Positions 1 to 8,567 of a stretch of 64,000 bases of DNA are shown here, piece after piece. The DNA lies in NCBI RefSeq assembly GCF_019355395.1, contig NZ_CP048829.1:1364001-1428000 (forward strand). Direction: 5' to 3'. Source of the DNA: Chordicoccus furentiruminis (lineage in GTDB: Bacteria; Bacillota; Clostridia; Lachnospirales; Lachnospiraceae). A program made the translations under genes and the position numbers. Position 1 is the stretch's first letter; every line of letters begins with the position of its first letter. The notes below the pieces were generated by a model. The model was not told the DNA's origin, did no database searches, and saw only the letters and a program-made list of their open reading frames with translations.

Positions 1-862
1 TCGGCCGCGGATTGTGGATCATCGAATCCAGCATCTGGGTCGCCGTGATGACGATCTTTCCTTTGCGCTGGGCGAGATTGATGATCCGCTTCTGGATCAC
101 CGGCACTTCCTCCAGCGGCACCTCGACGCCCAGATCGCCCCGCGCCACCATCACGCCGTCCGCGACGTCCATGATCTCCTCGATGTTGCGGACGCCCTGC
201 GTGCTCTCGATCTTGGCGATCACCTGCATCTTGCTGTGATGAGCGTCCAGAATCTTCCGTACGGCCCGGATATCGTCCGCGGTCCGTGTGAAGGAACAGG
301 CGATGAAATCAAAACCCAGTGCGCAGCCGAACTCGATATCCGAGCGGTCCTGCTCGCTGATGAAGGGCATCGACAGCTCGGCGTCCGGGACATTGACGCC
401 TTTTTTGTCCGACACAGGGCCGCCGTTTTCCACCGTGCAGAGGATATCATGGCCCTTCACCTCATCCACCTTCAGCCCGATCAGACCGTCGTCGATGAGA
501 ATGTGACTGCCCTTCTTCACGTCGTGAACCAGCCCGGGGTACGAGATGGCCGCCCGGTGCTCATCGCCGATAATCTGGTCCGTTGTCAGTGTGAACCGGT
601 CGCCCCGCTTCAGCGTCACCTTTCCGTTTTTGAAATTCCGGAGCCGGATCTCAGGCCCCTTTGTGTCCAGCAGCGTCGCGGTCGGCATATTCATCGCGAT
701 CCGTATGCGGCGGAGCCGTTTGAATTTTGCCTCGTGTTCCTCATGCGAGCCGTGGGAAAAATTGAAGCGGGCGACGTTCATTCCCGCCAGAATCAGCGCC
801 TTCAGCTTCTCCTCGCTCTCACTCGCCGGACCGATCGTGCAGATAATCTTCGTTCTGCGCAT
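1..862 (-). CDS. pyk: Pyruvate kinase, N-terminal part (runs off left edge)
   Basis: The reverse strand reads [14 protein letters not shown] from an ATG at 862, the canonical pyruvate kinase N-terminus, after a purine-rich ribosome site. Further on are [15 protein letters not shown], the DDGLIG stretch, the active-site segment around [13 protein letters not shown], and [11 protein letters not shown] with the metal and phosphate ligands. The enzyme transfers phosphate from phosphoenolpyruvate to ADP at the end of glycolysis in the cytoplasm. About 287 codons are present; the rest of the barrel and the C-terminal domain lie outside the window. A long plus-strand reading frame over the same bases is an antisense shadow. 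Confidence 0.96.
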   Translation of the reverse strand, partial: MRRTKIICTIGPASESEEKLKALILAGMNVARFNFSHGSHEEHEAKFKRLRRIRIAMNMPTATLLDTKGPEIRLRNFKNGKVTLKRGDRFTLTTDQIIGDEHRAAISYPGLVHDVKKGSHILIDDGLIGLKVDEVKGHDILCTVENGGPVSDKKGVNVPDAELSMPFISEQDRSDIEFGCALGFDFIACSFTRTADDIRAVRKILDAHHSKMQVIAKIESTQGVRNIEEIMDVADGVMVARGDLGVEVPLEEVPVIQKRIINLAQRKGKIVITATQMLDSMIHNPRP

Positions 863-972
863 CTTTCTTCTCCTTTTTCTTTCACAGATTTCTTCGAAGA
901 CTGTGCTTCTATTATTATACTCCGCATCCGGACAGGCGTCATTATCCGCTTGTCGCCCGCACGCCGGGAAAT

Positions 973-1014
973 AAAAAAGCCGCGAAGAGAATCAGCTGAA
1001 TTCTCTTCTGCGGC
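973..1014 (-). terminator. Rho-independent terminator after tRNA-Ser
   Basis: On the minus strand a 14-15 bp hairpin (979-992 paired with 1000-1014) is followed by six T residues. It sits 12 bases past the tRNA 3' end and before pyk, so it most likely ends the tRNA transcript. Confidence 0.85.
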
Positions 1015-1026
1015 TGTGCCGTGAAG

Positions 1027-1113
1027 CGGAGATGAAGGGATTCGAACCCTTGTGTCCTTGCGGGCCTATCGCATTTCGAGTGCGACCTCTTACGACCACT
1101 TGAGTACATCTCC
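1027..1113 (-). tRNA. tRNA-Ser(CGA)
   Basis: The reverse complement folds as an 87-nt class II tRNA. The acceptor stem GGAGATG pairs with CATCTCC, the anticodon loop CTCGAAA gives anticodon CGA, a long variable arm follows, and the T loop is GGGTTCGAATCCC. Anticodon CGA and the long variable arm identify serine (UCG codons). CCA is not encoded. Confidence 0.95.
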
Positions 1114-1124
1114 ATATGGAATTG

Positions 1125-1628
1125 TCAGATGACACGAGCCGTGTCTTCCTCTGATGACGTATGTCTGCGTTTCGACTTCTCGCGAAGCTCGCGGAAAAAC
1201 GACTTCAGCAGTTCGCTGCAGGGCTCCTCCATCACGCCGGTCGTCACGTTCACCCGATGATTGAAGCCCTCCATCCGGAGCAGATCCGTCACCGACCCGG
1301 CGCAGCCCGCCTTCGGGTTCATGCACCCGATCACGCAGTTCGTTACCCTCGCCTGCACGATCGCCCCCGCGCACATCGGGCAGGGCTCCAGCGTCACATA
1401 GAGGGTGCATTCCTCGAGCCGCCAGTCGCCGATCACCTTCGAAGCCTTGCGGATCGCGGTGATCTCGGCGTGCGCCAGCGGATTGCGGTCCGTATTTCTC
1501 CGGTTGTAGCCCCGGGCGATGATCTTTCCCCCGTACACGATACAGCATCCGATCGGCGTCTCGTCCAGCGCATAGGCTTTCTTCGCCTGACGCAGCGCTT
1601 CGCGCATGAATGTCTCGTCCGTATTCAT
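1125..1628 (-). CDS. tadA: tRNA-specific adenosine deaminase TadA
   Basis: This 167-residue protein has the cytidine/deoxycytidylate deaminase zinc motifs HAE (catalytic Glu, about residue 53) and PCPMCAG (about residues 83-89), and the TadA-type NPKAGCAGS segment. TadA deaminates A34 of tRNA-Arg(ACG) to inosine so that CGN codons can be read. Length and motif order fit the bacterial family. It lies just upstream of the serine tRNA on the same strand, 11 bp apart, so the two could be cotranscribed. The start at 1628 gives the usual family N-terminus. Confidence 0.93.
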   Translation of the reverse strand: MNTDETFMREALRQAKKAYALDETPIGCCIVYGGKIIARGYNRRNTDRNPLAHAEITAIRKASKVIGDWRLEECTLYVTLEPCPMCAGAIVQARVTNCVIGCMNPKAGCAGSVTDLLRMEGFNHRVNVTTGVMEEPCSELLKSFFRELREKSKRRHTSSEEDTARVI

Positions 1629-1710
1629 ACCCGCATATTATATGCGATTCCCGCGGCAAAATCAACGGGTAATATTCGGCGTAACTCTTTATGTCCGAGA
1701 AGTCATTCCG

Positions 1711-1739
1711 TTGACAGAGTAAAAACACAAAGATATAAT
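1711..1739 (+). promoter_or_regulatory. Sigma-A promoter of the cobalamin uptake operon
   Basis: A perfect TTGACA (1711-1716) and a perfect TATAAT (1734-1739) are separated by 17 bp. The transcript would begin just before the cobalamin riboswitch, which then controls continuation into the transporter genes. Confidence 0.85.
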
Positions 1740-1744
1740 TCTTT

Positions 1745-1960
1745 TTTGCGTGAGGTGCCGGGCTGAAAGTCCGGAGAATAGGGAAGCAGGTGAAATTCCT
1801 GCGCGATCTCGTCACCGTAATTCGAGAGCGGAAGCCAGATGCCACCGGGAAACCGGGAAGGCGGCAGACGCGCCAGATCGATCAGCCGGGAGACCTGCCT
1901 TTCGAAGCACACAGAACGAATAGGTTCTACGCCACGAGGACTTGGCAGTGCAATGTCAGA
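1745..1960 (+). promoter_or_regulatory. Cobalamin riboswitch
   Basis: The leader carries the cobalamin riboswitch landmarks in order: the GGTGCC P1/P2 entry near 1754, the GAATAGGGAA stretch near 1777, the GCCACCGGG core near 1840, and the B12-box-like AGCCGGGAGACCTGCC near 1881-1896. It lies between a consensus promoter and a terminator hairpin ahead of btuFCD-like genes, so transcription attenuation by adenosylcobalamin is the expected mechanism. Outer limits are approximate. Confidence 0.9.
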
Positions 1961-1981
1961 AGCCGTGTTTTCGGCTTTTCT

Positions 1982-2012
1982 GCCCTTGTCCTTTTGCGGC
2001 AAGGGCTTTTTT
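1982..2012 (+). terminator. Riboswitch expression-platform terminator
   Basis: A 7-bp stem GCCCTTG/CAAGGGC (1982-1988 with 2000-2006) is followed by six T residues. It stands between the riboswitch and the first gene and is the likely off-state terminator. Confidence 0.8.
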
Positions 2013-2059
2013 CGTTCCATCACAATTTTCAGCTGCATCTTTAAGAGTAAGAGGAGGAA

Positions 2060-3079
2060 ATGATGAAAAAAAGAAGACTGACTGCACTGGCCCTGACTGC
2101 CGCCCTGATTGGTTCCATGAACGTGAGTCCGGTTATGGCGGACGTCATCATCCGCAACACAATCGATGGAAAGACGGAGGAGACAACCTTCACGGATGTG
2201 CCTCAGCGAGCGGTAAGTCTTTCCGGCTTTGCGACTCAGATGATGATGGCGCTTGGCCTTGAAGATAAGATGGTCGGCTACGGTTACATGGATAATGAAA
2301 TTCCGGACAAATACAAAGATGCATTTTCAAAACTCACCTGCCTGGCAGACGGAAATCCTTCCCAGGAGCAGCTGCTCGCAGTGGAACCGGATTTTCTTAC
2401 AGGCTGGGCTTCGACTTTTTCCGAGAAGAATTTTCCGCTCAGCTTCTGCGATGAAAACGGCATAAAGGCTTACGTTCCTCAGGTAGAATATGCGCCTGCC
2501 TCAATGGAAAGTGTGTATAAGGATTTCGAGAATCTCGGCTCGATCTTCGGAGTAGAAGACCGCGCAAATGAGATTGTCTCGGATATGAAGAACCGGGTCC
2601 AGGCTGTCCAGGATGCGGTGAAGAATGAGGATCCGGTAAAGGTCTTCATCTACGATTCCGGTGAGGATGCTCCGTTTACTGCGAGCGCTGGCCTTCCGAC
2701 GGACATGATCTCACTGGCCGGCGGAAAGAATGTTTTCGCGGATACGAAGAGCAACTGGACATCGGTCGACTGGGAAGACGTGATCAACGCGAATCCGGAT
2801 TACATCATCGTGATGGACTATATCGCTTCGGATCCGATTCAGGACAAGATCAACTTTCTGAAGTCCGATGATGCGCTGTCCAACATCACAGCCATCAAGA
2901 ATAACAACATCTCCGTGATTGGACTGACCGATGTGACCGGCTGCTATGAAAGCGTGGATGCGATCGAGCAGATGGCGAAGACGTTCCATCCGGACTGCTT
3001 TGCTGACGGCGATTCCGATGCGTCATCCGTTGCAGAAAACACTGAGGGAATATCTGCGGCTGAAAATTCTGCGGAGTAA
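2060..3079 (+). CDS. Cobalamin/corrinoid ABC transporter, substrate-binding protein (BtuF-like)
   Basis: This 339-residue periplasmic-binding-type protein of the iron-siderophore/vitamin B12 group has a basic N-terminus, a hydrophobic signal core and a likely signal peptidase I site after VMA (about residue 27). It is the first gene of a three-gene operon under a cobalamin riboswitch, which supports a corrinoid substrate over a siderophore. A strong GAGGAGG (2051-2057) precedes two consecutive ATGs. It is odd that the signal region has no lipobox cysteine, whereas Gram-positive binding proteins are normally lipid anchored. The C-terminal 20 residues are a low-complexity Ala/Glu/Ser tail. Confidence 0.85.
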   Translation: MMKKRRLTALALTAALIGSMNVSPVMADVIIRNTIDGKTEETTFTDVPQRAVSLSGFATQMMMALGLEDKMVGYGYMDNEIPDKYKDAFSKLTCLADGNPSQEQLLAVEPDFLTGWASTFSEKNFPLSFCDENGIKAYVPQVEYAPASMESVYKDFENLGSIFGVEDRANEIVSDMKNRVQAVQDAVKNEDPVKVFIYDSGEDAPFTASAGLPTDMISLAGGKNVFADTKSNWTSVDWEDVINANPDYIIVMDYIASDPIQDKINFLKSDDALSNITAIKNNNISVIGLTDVTGCYESVDAIEQMAKTFHPDCFADGDSDASSVAENTEGISAAENSAE

Positions 3080-3085
3080 ATCAAT

Positions 3086-4135
3086 ATGCTGAAAAATGCA
3101 TCAAGACACACGATGGGTCTTGTTTATCTTATTCTCACTCTGGCTCTGGTGGCTTCGGTCATCGGAGCCATCAATCTGGGATCCGTTGACATCAGCCCGG
3201 AGAACATTTTCCGCATCATCGTCGGAAAAATATTCAGACAGAATCTGCGCGGTGAATTTCCTCCAAATCAAATCAGCATCGTGTGGAAGCTGCGGTTTCC
3301 CAAAGTCCTTGTTGCCGGTTTCACCGGAGCGGGACTGGCGCTTGCCGGTATCATGATGCAGGCACTGACCAGGAACCCTCTCGCCGATCCGTATATTCTC
3401 GGTATTTCATCCGGCGCTTCTACCGGAGCAGTGCTGTCACTTCTGATCGGAAATATTCCTTTTATCGGACAGCTCCCGCTGGCAGAAGGCGCTTTTTTGG
3501 GCGCGCTTCTGACATCGATCCTGGTCTTTGTCTTCGGCAGTAACGGAGCAAAAATCAACACGACCAGAATGGTTCTGGTCGGCATGTCCCTGTCGGCTCT
3601 TTTCTCCGCGCTCACAAATGTGATCATCTTCCTTACGCCTGACTCCAGAAAAGTCCAGAGCGCGATGTTCTGGATGGAAGGATCGTTTGCCGGAACGGAC
3701 TGGTCAGATGTCCCGCTGGCGGCAATCATAACGGGGACAGCCGTCGTCATGAGCCTTCCGATGGCCCGGGAAATGGACGCGCTCCTGGTCGGAGATGATA
3801 TGGCAAGAAATGCAGGTGTCAATACGGTGAGAGTCAAGTGGACTCTGATTCTCATCAGCACGCTGCTTACGGCCGTGCTTGTCTCTATGAGCGGTGTAAT
3901 CGGATTTGTCGGTCTGGTGATTCCGCATGCGGCGAGGACCGTGGTCGGAGCCGCGCACAGGAGACTGATTCCGTTTTCTCTTTTTATCGGCGCTGTTTTT
4001 ATGATCTGGACCGATGTAGTCGCGAGGACGATGGCTTCCCCGCAGGAACTGCCGGTTGGAGTCGTCACATCGCTCTGCGGCGCGCCGGTCTTTCTTGTCA
4101 TGCTGCGGAAAAGCCGTTATTCATTCGGGCAATGA
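3086..4135 (+). CDS. btuC: Cobalamin/corrinoid ABC transporter permease (BtuC-like)
   Basis: This 349-residue FecCD/BtuC-family permease has about ten hydrophobic segments. Family signatures are visible: the LRFPKVLVAGFTGAGLALAG start of the core, the NPLADPYILGISSGAS loop, and GVIGFVGLVIPHAAR near the C-terminus, the coupling region that contacts the ATPase. It starts 6 bp after the binding-protein gene and ends 15 bp before the ATPase gene, so the three are cotranscribed. It would form the membrane channel for corrinoid import, gated at the RNA level by the upstream riboswitch. Confidence 0.92.
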   Translation: MLKNASRHTMGLVYLILTLALVASVIGAINLGSVDISPENIFRIIVGKIFRQNLRGEFPPNQISIVWKLRFPKVLVAGFTGAGLALAGIMMQALTRNPLADPYILGISSGASTGAVLSLLIGNIPFIGQLPLAEGAFLGALLTSILVFVFGSNGAKINTTRMVLVGMSLSALFSALTNVIIFLTPDSRKVQSAMFWMEGSFAGTDWSDVPLAAIITGTAVVMSLPMAREMDALLVGDDMARNAGVNTVRVKWTLILISTLLTAVLVSMSGVIGFVGLVIPHAARTVVGAAHRRLIPFSLFIGAVFMIWTDVVARTMASPQELPVGVVTSLCGAPVFLVMLRKSRYSFGQ

Positions 4136-4150
4136 GAGGAGGTCTGACAG

Positions 4151-4936
4151 ATGTCGGACAACGTAATCGAGGTGGATGGACTCAGCTTTCGCATCAATAA
4201 CGCTCAGATTCTCTCTCAGGTTTCTCTTTCTGTTGAGCGGCATGAGTTTGTCGGCCTGATCGGACCAAATGGTTCCGGAAAATCAACATTACTGAAGCAT
4301 ATCTACCGTCATTATCAGCCCGGGAAAGCGACCGTCTATCTTAACGGCGAGGATATTGCCCGGAAGAAACCGAAGGAAATCGCCCGGGAGATGGCGGTGG
4401 TCGCGCAGGAGAATAATCCGGACTTTGATTTTACTGTGTTTGAAATGCTGATGATAGCCCGCTATGCGCACAAGAAGATATTTGACCGGGACAGCCGGGA
4501 TGACGAAGAGGTATGTGACAGAGCGCTCGCGATCGTCGGCCTTTCTGATACAAAAAGAAGAAGTTTTCTCAGCTTGTCCGGCGGGGAGAAGCAGCGAATC
4601 TACCTGGCGATGGCATTTGCTCAGGAAAGCGAACTGATTCTTCTGGATGAACCGACCAATCACCTGGACATAGGATACCAGCTTTCGATGATGGAAGTGC
4701 TGAGATCATTTCGCGAAAAGACCGTCTTCACCTCCGTCCATGATATGAACCTGGCCGCATGGTACTGCGACCGGCTTCTGCTCCTGAACCACGGCAAGAT
4801 CATCCGTGTGGGTACGCCTGAGGAGGTTCTGACACCGGAGCTGATCCGGAATGTCTTTCATGTCAACGCTGCCGTGAACCGGCGGCCGGAAGACGGCCGG
4901 ATTCAGATTTCGTATCTGTCTTATATCCGATCATAG
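4151..4936 (+). CDS. btuD: Cobalamin/corrinoid ABC transporter ATPase (BtuD-like)
   Basis: This 261-residue ABC ATPase shows Walker A GPNGSGKST (about residues 36-44), signature LSGGEKQR (about 140), Walker B LILLDEP with catalytic Glu (about 161-168) and an H-loop in SVHD. It energises corrinoid import with the BtuC-like permease. A good AGAGGAGG site precedes the ATG at 4151. The assignment to corrinoids over iron chelates rests on the shared riboswitch, because sequence alone does not separate the two. Confidence 0.92.
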   Translation: MSDNVIEVDGLSFRINNAQILSQVSLSVERHEFVGLIGPNGSGKSTLLKHIYRHYQPGKATVYLNGEDIARKKPKEIAREMAVVAQENNPDFDFTVFEMLMIARYAHKKIFDRDSRDDEEVCDRALAIVGLSDTKRRSFLSLSGGEKQRIYLAMAFAQESELILLDEPTNHLDIGYQLSMMEVLRSFREKTVFTSVHDMNLAAWYCDRLLLLNHGKIIRVGTPEEVLTPELIRNVFHVNAAVNRRPEDGRIQISYLSYIRS

Positions 4937-4974
4937 GAAGGACGCAAACGCCTTATAGATCCATTCCGTTTCTC

Positions 4975-5006
4975 CCGGATGCTGTTTCAGATGAAGCAGC
5001 ATCCGG
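4975..5006 (+). terminator. Probable terminator hairpin after the btu operon
   Basis: A 10-bp stem CCGGATGCTG/CAGCATCCGG encloses a 12-nt loop 38 bp after btuD. The following sequence has only a short broken T stretch, so termination may be weak. The rest of 4937-5147 shows no gene. Confidence 0.5.
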
Positions 5007-5147
5007 CTTATTTCCAGGAAAACATACGGAACAGACCGGCTCTATCATTTCCGGACCGAAGGAAAAGTGTACCGAAATACGGCTTGCGTCCTCCCCGCCG
5101 CCGCACTACACTGGGCGGAGAAGCTTTTCAGAAAGGAGCACACCGCA

Positions 5148-6134
5148 ATGAAGCTGTTTTTCTACACTCTTCGTGACTTTGACGAGCTCGCCTGCGCGAA
5201 GGCGTTCAGCAAAGAATTCGGCATCGATTTTGACTACACGTCCGCCTATCCGGACGCGGAGAATTATAAGCTTGCCGCCGGCGCGGACGGCGTCTGCATG
5301 ACGCCCTGCGACATGGGAGGCGCGATGCTCGAGCGCTTTGCGTCGGTCGGCGTCCGCTGGATCCTCTGCCGCTCCATCGGCTACGACCATGTGGATCTCG
5401 GCAAGGCGAAGGCGCTTGGCCTGCGCGTCTCCAACGTCAGCTATCCGCCCTCCGGCGTGGCCAACTACGCCATCATGCTGATGCTGATGCTGCAGCGCCG
5501 GATCATGAGCATCCTCCGCCGCGCCGATCTTCAGGATTACTCCCTTCGCGGCAAGATCGGCGATGACATCAGCTTCTCGACGGTAGGCGTCATCGGAACC
5601 GGCCGGATCGGCCGGACCGTCATCGAGCACCTTGCCGGCTTCGGCTGCCGCATTCTCTGCTATGACCCTTATGAAAATGCAGCCGTCCGCGAGCACGCCT
5701 CCTATGTTTCCCTTGAGGAGCTCTACGCGCAGTCCGACATCATCACGCTGCACACCAACGCGACGGAAGAGAATTATCATCTTCTGAACGATGATGCCTT
5801 CACCCGGATGAAGGACGGCGTCCTGATCGTCAATACTGCCCGCGGCAAGCTGATCGACACGGAAGCCCTCATCCGGGCTCTGGAGAGCGGCCGGGCCGGC
5901 GGCGCCGCGCTGGACGTGCTGGAGAAGGAGGACGGTCTCTACTACTACAACCGCATCGGCGACGTCATCGCCAACCGTGATATGGCGCTGCTCCGTTCCT
6001 TCCCTAACGTGCTGATGTGCCCCCACACGGCCTTCTACACAAAGCAGGCGGTCAGCCATATGGTCCGCAGCTGCTTCGAAGCGGCCGACGCCTTCGGGAA
6101 GGGCGCGGCGACGGAGCACGAGATCCGGATTTGA
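5148..6134 (+). CDS. D-2-hydroxyacid dehydrogenase (D-lactate dehydrogenase type)
   Basis: This 328-residue enzyme of the D-isomer-specific 2-hydroxyacid dehydrogenase family reduces a 2-keto acid such as pyruvate or phenylpyruvate with NADH. Visible are the substrate-binding SIGYDHVD segment, the Rossmann motif GVIGTGRIG (about residues 147-155), NTARG with catalytic Arg (about 234), the catalytic Glu region after ALDVLE and the catalytic His in CPHTAFYT (about 295). An in-frame ATG lies upstream at 5067, but 5148 is preferred because AGAAAGGAG precedes it and the protein then starts MKLFFYTLRD as in D-LDH/VanH relatives. The exact substrate is not resolvable. Confidence 0.9.
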   Translation: MKLFFYTLRDFDELACAKAFSKEFGIDFDYTSAYPDAENYKLAAGADGVCMTPCDMGGAMLERFASVGVRWILCRSIGYDHVDLGKAKALGLRVSNVSYPPSGVANYAIMLMLMLQRRIMSILRRADLQDYSLRGKIGDDISFSTVGVIGTGRIGRTVIEHLAGFGCRILCYDPYENAAVREHASYVSLEELYAQSDIITLHTNATEENYHLLNDDAFTRMKDGVLIVNTARGKLIDTEALIRALESGRAGGAALDVLEKEDGLYYYNRIGDVIANRDMALLRSFPNVLMCPHTAFYTKQAVSHMVRSCFEAADAFGKGAATEHEIRI

Positions 6135-6243
6135 TCCGGATCCGTCCCCGTCCCGCCGGGAGATCCTGAAGGCTGCACCGGACAGAAAGCGCGGGGTTTT
6201 AAACCGGCCCTTCCCGCTCCGGCCGCCCCCACCGCCGGGCCGT

Positions 6244-6516
6244 TCACTGGAAATAGACGCAGCCGGTCATCCGGAACCACTCGATCTTCTGCCGGAGCAG
6301 CGTCTCGGTCACGCCGAGCTCCATCGCAAGGCAGGGCACGCAGAAGAACTGCTCCGCGCGGGGATCAAGCAGCTTTCTGGTCGCACCGATGTCGTCCCGG
6401 GAGAGCGGCGCGCCGCAGTCGGCGCAGCGAAGCGCGCCCGCGGGCGGCACGCCGTCACGCCCGGACAGCATGCCGGCCGGCGTCTCCGCCGGCCGTGCTT
6501 TTTTTCCTTCGTTCAT
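6244..6516 (-). CDS. Small zinc-ribbon-like protein coupled to alpha-galactosidase
   Basis: This 90-residue protein has an N-terminal low-complexity stretch, then CADCG and, 25-30 residues later, CVPC, which together form a plausible four-cysteine zinc ribbon. A C-terminal helix follows (VTETLLRQKIEWFRMTGC). The start at 6516 is chosen because its ATG overlaps the stop of the upstream alpha-galactosidase gene (TGATG), a translational-coupling arrangement. I do not recognise a named family. The cysteine pattern suggests metal or nucleic-acid binding; no function is assigned. Confidence 0.6.
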   Translation of the reverse strand: MNEGKKARPAETPAGMLSGRDGVPPAGALRCADCGAPLSRDDIGATRKLLDPRAEQFFCVPCLAMELGVTETLLRQKIEWFRMTGCVYFQ

Positions 6517-7658
6517 CAGTACGGAAGCGCCTCCAGCTTCGCCCGGTACAGTGCGCATCCGTAAGGCTCGAGTTCCAGCCGCAGCGTGCCGTTCTCCGGC
6601 CGGACCGTCCCGCCGGTCCAGAGTTCATGAAACGCTGCCGTGCGGCCGGTGGAAACCGGGAGCCCCAGCTGATCCATATTGAGGCCGGTCTGCCGCTTCT
6701 CTCCGCCCATATTGAAGAACCCGACCGCGATATCGCCGCCGTCCAGATGGCGTGCGTAAACCAGCAGATCCTCCGTTCCCGGCGCCTCCTGCATCTCCAG
6801 CCGGTAGGGCTGGCGCAGTGCCGGATCCTGGTCAATTGCCAGCACCTCCCGGTTCATGAGCGTCCGGCGCGTCTCCTCGTCCATCTTCCGGATATCGCTG
6901 CCGATCATCAGCGGCGAACCCATCATCGCCCAGATGGAGAAATGGGTCCGGTACTGGACGTCGTCGCAGCCGCCGATCCCGACATTGCCGTTTCCGTGCA
7001 TTCCCACCACCAGCATGTCCATATCATTGAAGCATCCGGGCGCGTTGTACGGATGAAGGGAGGACTGGCGTTCCGTCAGATTCCGGATGCTGTTCCAGTT
7101 GTCGAAGATGTCCGGCGTTGACCGCCACATCGAGGCGCCGGTCGACTTGATCCACTCCGCGGTCTCGTCGCTTCCCCAGGAGCAGGCGGAGAAAAGGATG
7201 TCGCGGCCTGTATTCTCAAGCGCAAGGCCCATCCGACGGTAGAGATACTTTCCCGGCACGATCGGGCTGTGGTAGCAGTAGTCGTACTTCAGGAAATCGA
7301 CGTCCCAGGAGGCGAAGGTCTCCGCGTCCGTGAACTCATGCTCATAGCTTCCCGGATAGCCCGCGCATGTCAGATTGCCGGCGCAGGAGTACATGCCGAA
7401 CTTCAGTCCCTTCCCGTGGACGTAATCCGCCACATACTTCATGCCGTGCGGGAATTTGACATGGTCCGCCACCAGCCGCCCGTTCCGGTCGCGCTTCTTC
7501 TCCGACCAGCAGTCGTCGATCACCAGATACTCATACCCGGCCTCCTTAAGGCCGGTGCTGACCATCGCGTCGGCCATCTCCATGATCATCTGCTCGTCGA
7601 TCCGGTCGCCGAATGTATTCCATGAATTCCATCCCATGGGTGGTGTCTTTACAACCAT
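6516..7658 (-). CDS. Alpha-galactosidase, glycoside hydrolase family 27
   Basis: This 380-residue enzyme begins with the GH27 signature TPPMGWNSWNTF near its N-terminus, followed by YLVIDDCW, the nucleophile region DFLKYDYC (about residue 135) and the acid/base region MWRSTPDI (about residue 190). A C-terminal beta domain completes the usual architecture. It releases terminal alpha-linked galactose from raffinose-type sugars or glycans. There is no signal peptide, so it is cytoplasmic. Start 7658 is set by GGAGGAGGAACG before the ATG; the frame stays open upstream to 7751 but with no good ribosome site. Its stop overlaps the start of the small downstream gene. Confidence 0.93.
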   Translation of the reverse strand: MVVKTPPMGWNSWNTFGDRIDEQMIMEMADAMVSTGLKEAGYEYLVIDDCWSEKKRDRNGRLVADHVKFPHGMKYVADYVHGKGLKFGMYSCAGNLTCAGYPGSYEHEFTDAETFASWDVDFLKYDYCYHSPIVPGKYLYRRMGLALENTGRDILFSACSWGSDETAEWIKSTGASMWRSTPDIFDNWNSIRNLTERQSSLHPYNAPGCFNDMDMLVVGMHGNGNVGIGGCDDVQYRTHFSIWAMMGSPLMIGSDIRKMDEETRRTLMNREVLAIDQDPALRQPYRLEMQEAPGTEDLLVYARHLDGGDIAVGFFNMGGEKRQTGLNMDQLGLPVSTGRTAAFHELWTGGTVRPENGTLRLELEPYGCALYRAKLEALPY

Positions 7659-7808
7659 CGTTCCTCCTCCGGATACCGGCGGCTCTTTCCGCCTGCCGGC
7701 TGTTCCTGTATGCATGTCCCGGTTTCCTGTTTCTTCGTTCAAGTGTAACACAGCCTTTGACGGAATCGAATCGCATAATGCCGGTTCGGCGGATAGCCGG
7801 ATCGCGCA

Positions 7809-8567
7809 TCACTGGTTTCGTTCGTTGAACATGTAGCCTTTTCCCCAGACCGTGCAGATCCTGGCCGGTTCCTGCGGGTTCCGCTCAATCTTCATGCGCA
7901 GATTCCGGATATGAACCATCAGCGTATTGCTGCAGCTGTAGAAATACGGTTCTTTCCAGATCTGCTCGTAGAGCTCCTGCGCGGTAAATACCTTCTGTGG
8001 ATGCCCGATCATAAGAAGCAGGAGCTGGTACTCGATCTCCGTCAGATTCTTCACGCTGCCGTCGACAATCACGCGGTTGAACTCGCGGCTGACACGTATG
8101 CCCGCCCTCTCGATGTACTCGCTGGCGGCCGGCGCCTCTCCCTTTCCCTGATAGACCTGATACCGGCGGAGCAGCGCCTTGACGCGGCCCAGCAGTTCTC
8201 CGTAAGAGAACGGCTTCGTGAGGTAGTCGTCGCCGCCGGCCATAAAGCCGACCAGCTTGTCCTCCTCCCTCGACTTCGCCGTCAGAAACAGGACCGGTAC
8301 GTTGGAACGCTCGCGAATCTTTCGGCAGACCGTCACGCCCGATACGCCGGGCATCATGATGTCAAGAATGATCAGGTCAATGCCGTCGCGGAAATTTTTC
8401 AGCGCAGACTCGCCGTCCTCCGCCTCGATCACATGATAGCCCTCGCTGCTCAGCAGAATCCGGATCCCGTCCCGGATATCCGCGTCGTCCTCGACGACAA
8501 GGATATCCGTGCGCCCGCTTTCATCCGTTTTTTTCTCATGTGCGTTCTTTCTGATCGGAAGCTTCAT
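7809..8567 (-). CDS. OmpR/PhoB-family response regulator
   Basis: This 252-residue two-domain regulator has a receiver domain with VVEDD acidic residues, phosphoacceptor Asp in LIILDIMMPG, switch Thr in LFLTAK and Lys in LTKPF, then a winged-helix DNA-binding domain (EIEYQLLLLM to TVWGKGYMF). No sensor kinase gene is adjacent. It overlaps the upstream DUF3786-type gene by four bases (ATGA), so the two are translated together. The N-terminus carries an extra basic stretch of about 20 residues before the receiver. Its regulon cannot be read from the sequence. Confidence 0.92.
   Translation of the reverse strand: MKLPIRKNAHEKKTDESGRTDILVVEDDADIRDGIRILLSSEGYHVIEAEDGESALKNFRDGIDLIILDIMMPGVSGVTVCRKIRERSNVPVLFLTAKSREEDKLVGFMAGGDDYLTKPFSYGELLGRVKALLRRYQVYQGKGEAPAASEYIERAGIRVSREFNRVIVDGSVKNLTEIEYQLLLLMIGHPQKVFTAQELYEQIWKEPYFYSCSNTLMVHIRNLRMKIERNPQEPARICTVWGKGYMFNERNQ

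Noticed and set aside
14-1024. Long plus-strand reading frame over the start of the window
   Set aside because: It is antisense to pyruvate kinase, whose motifs are clear on the minus strand; GC-rich third positions open the opposite frame.
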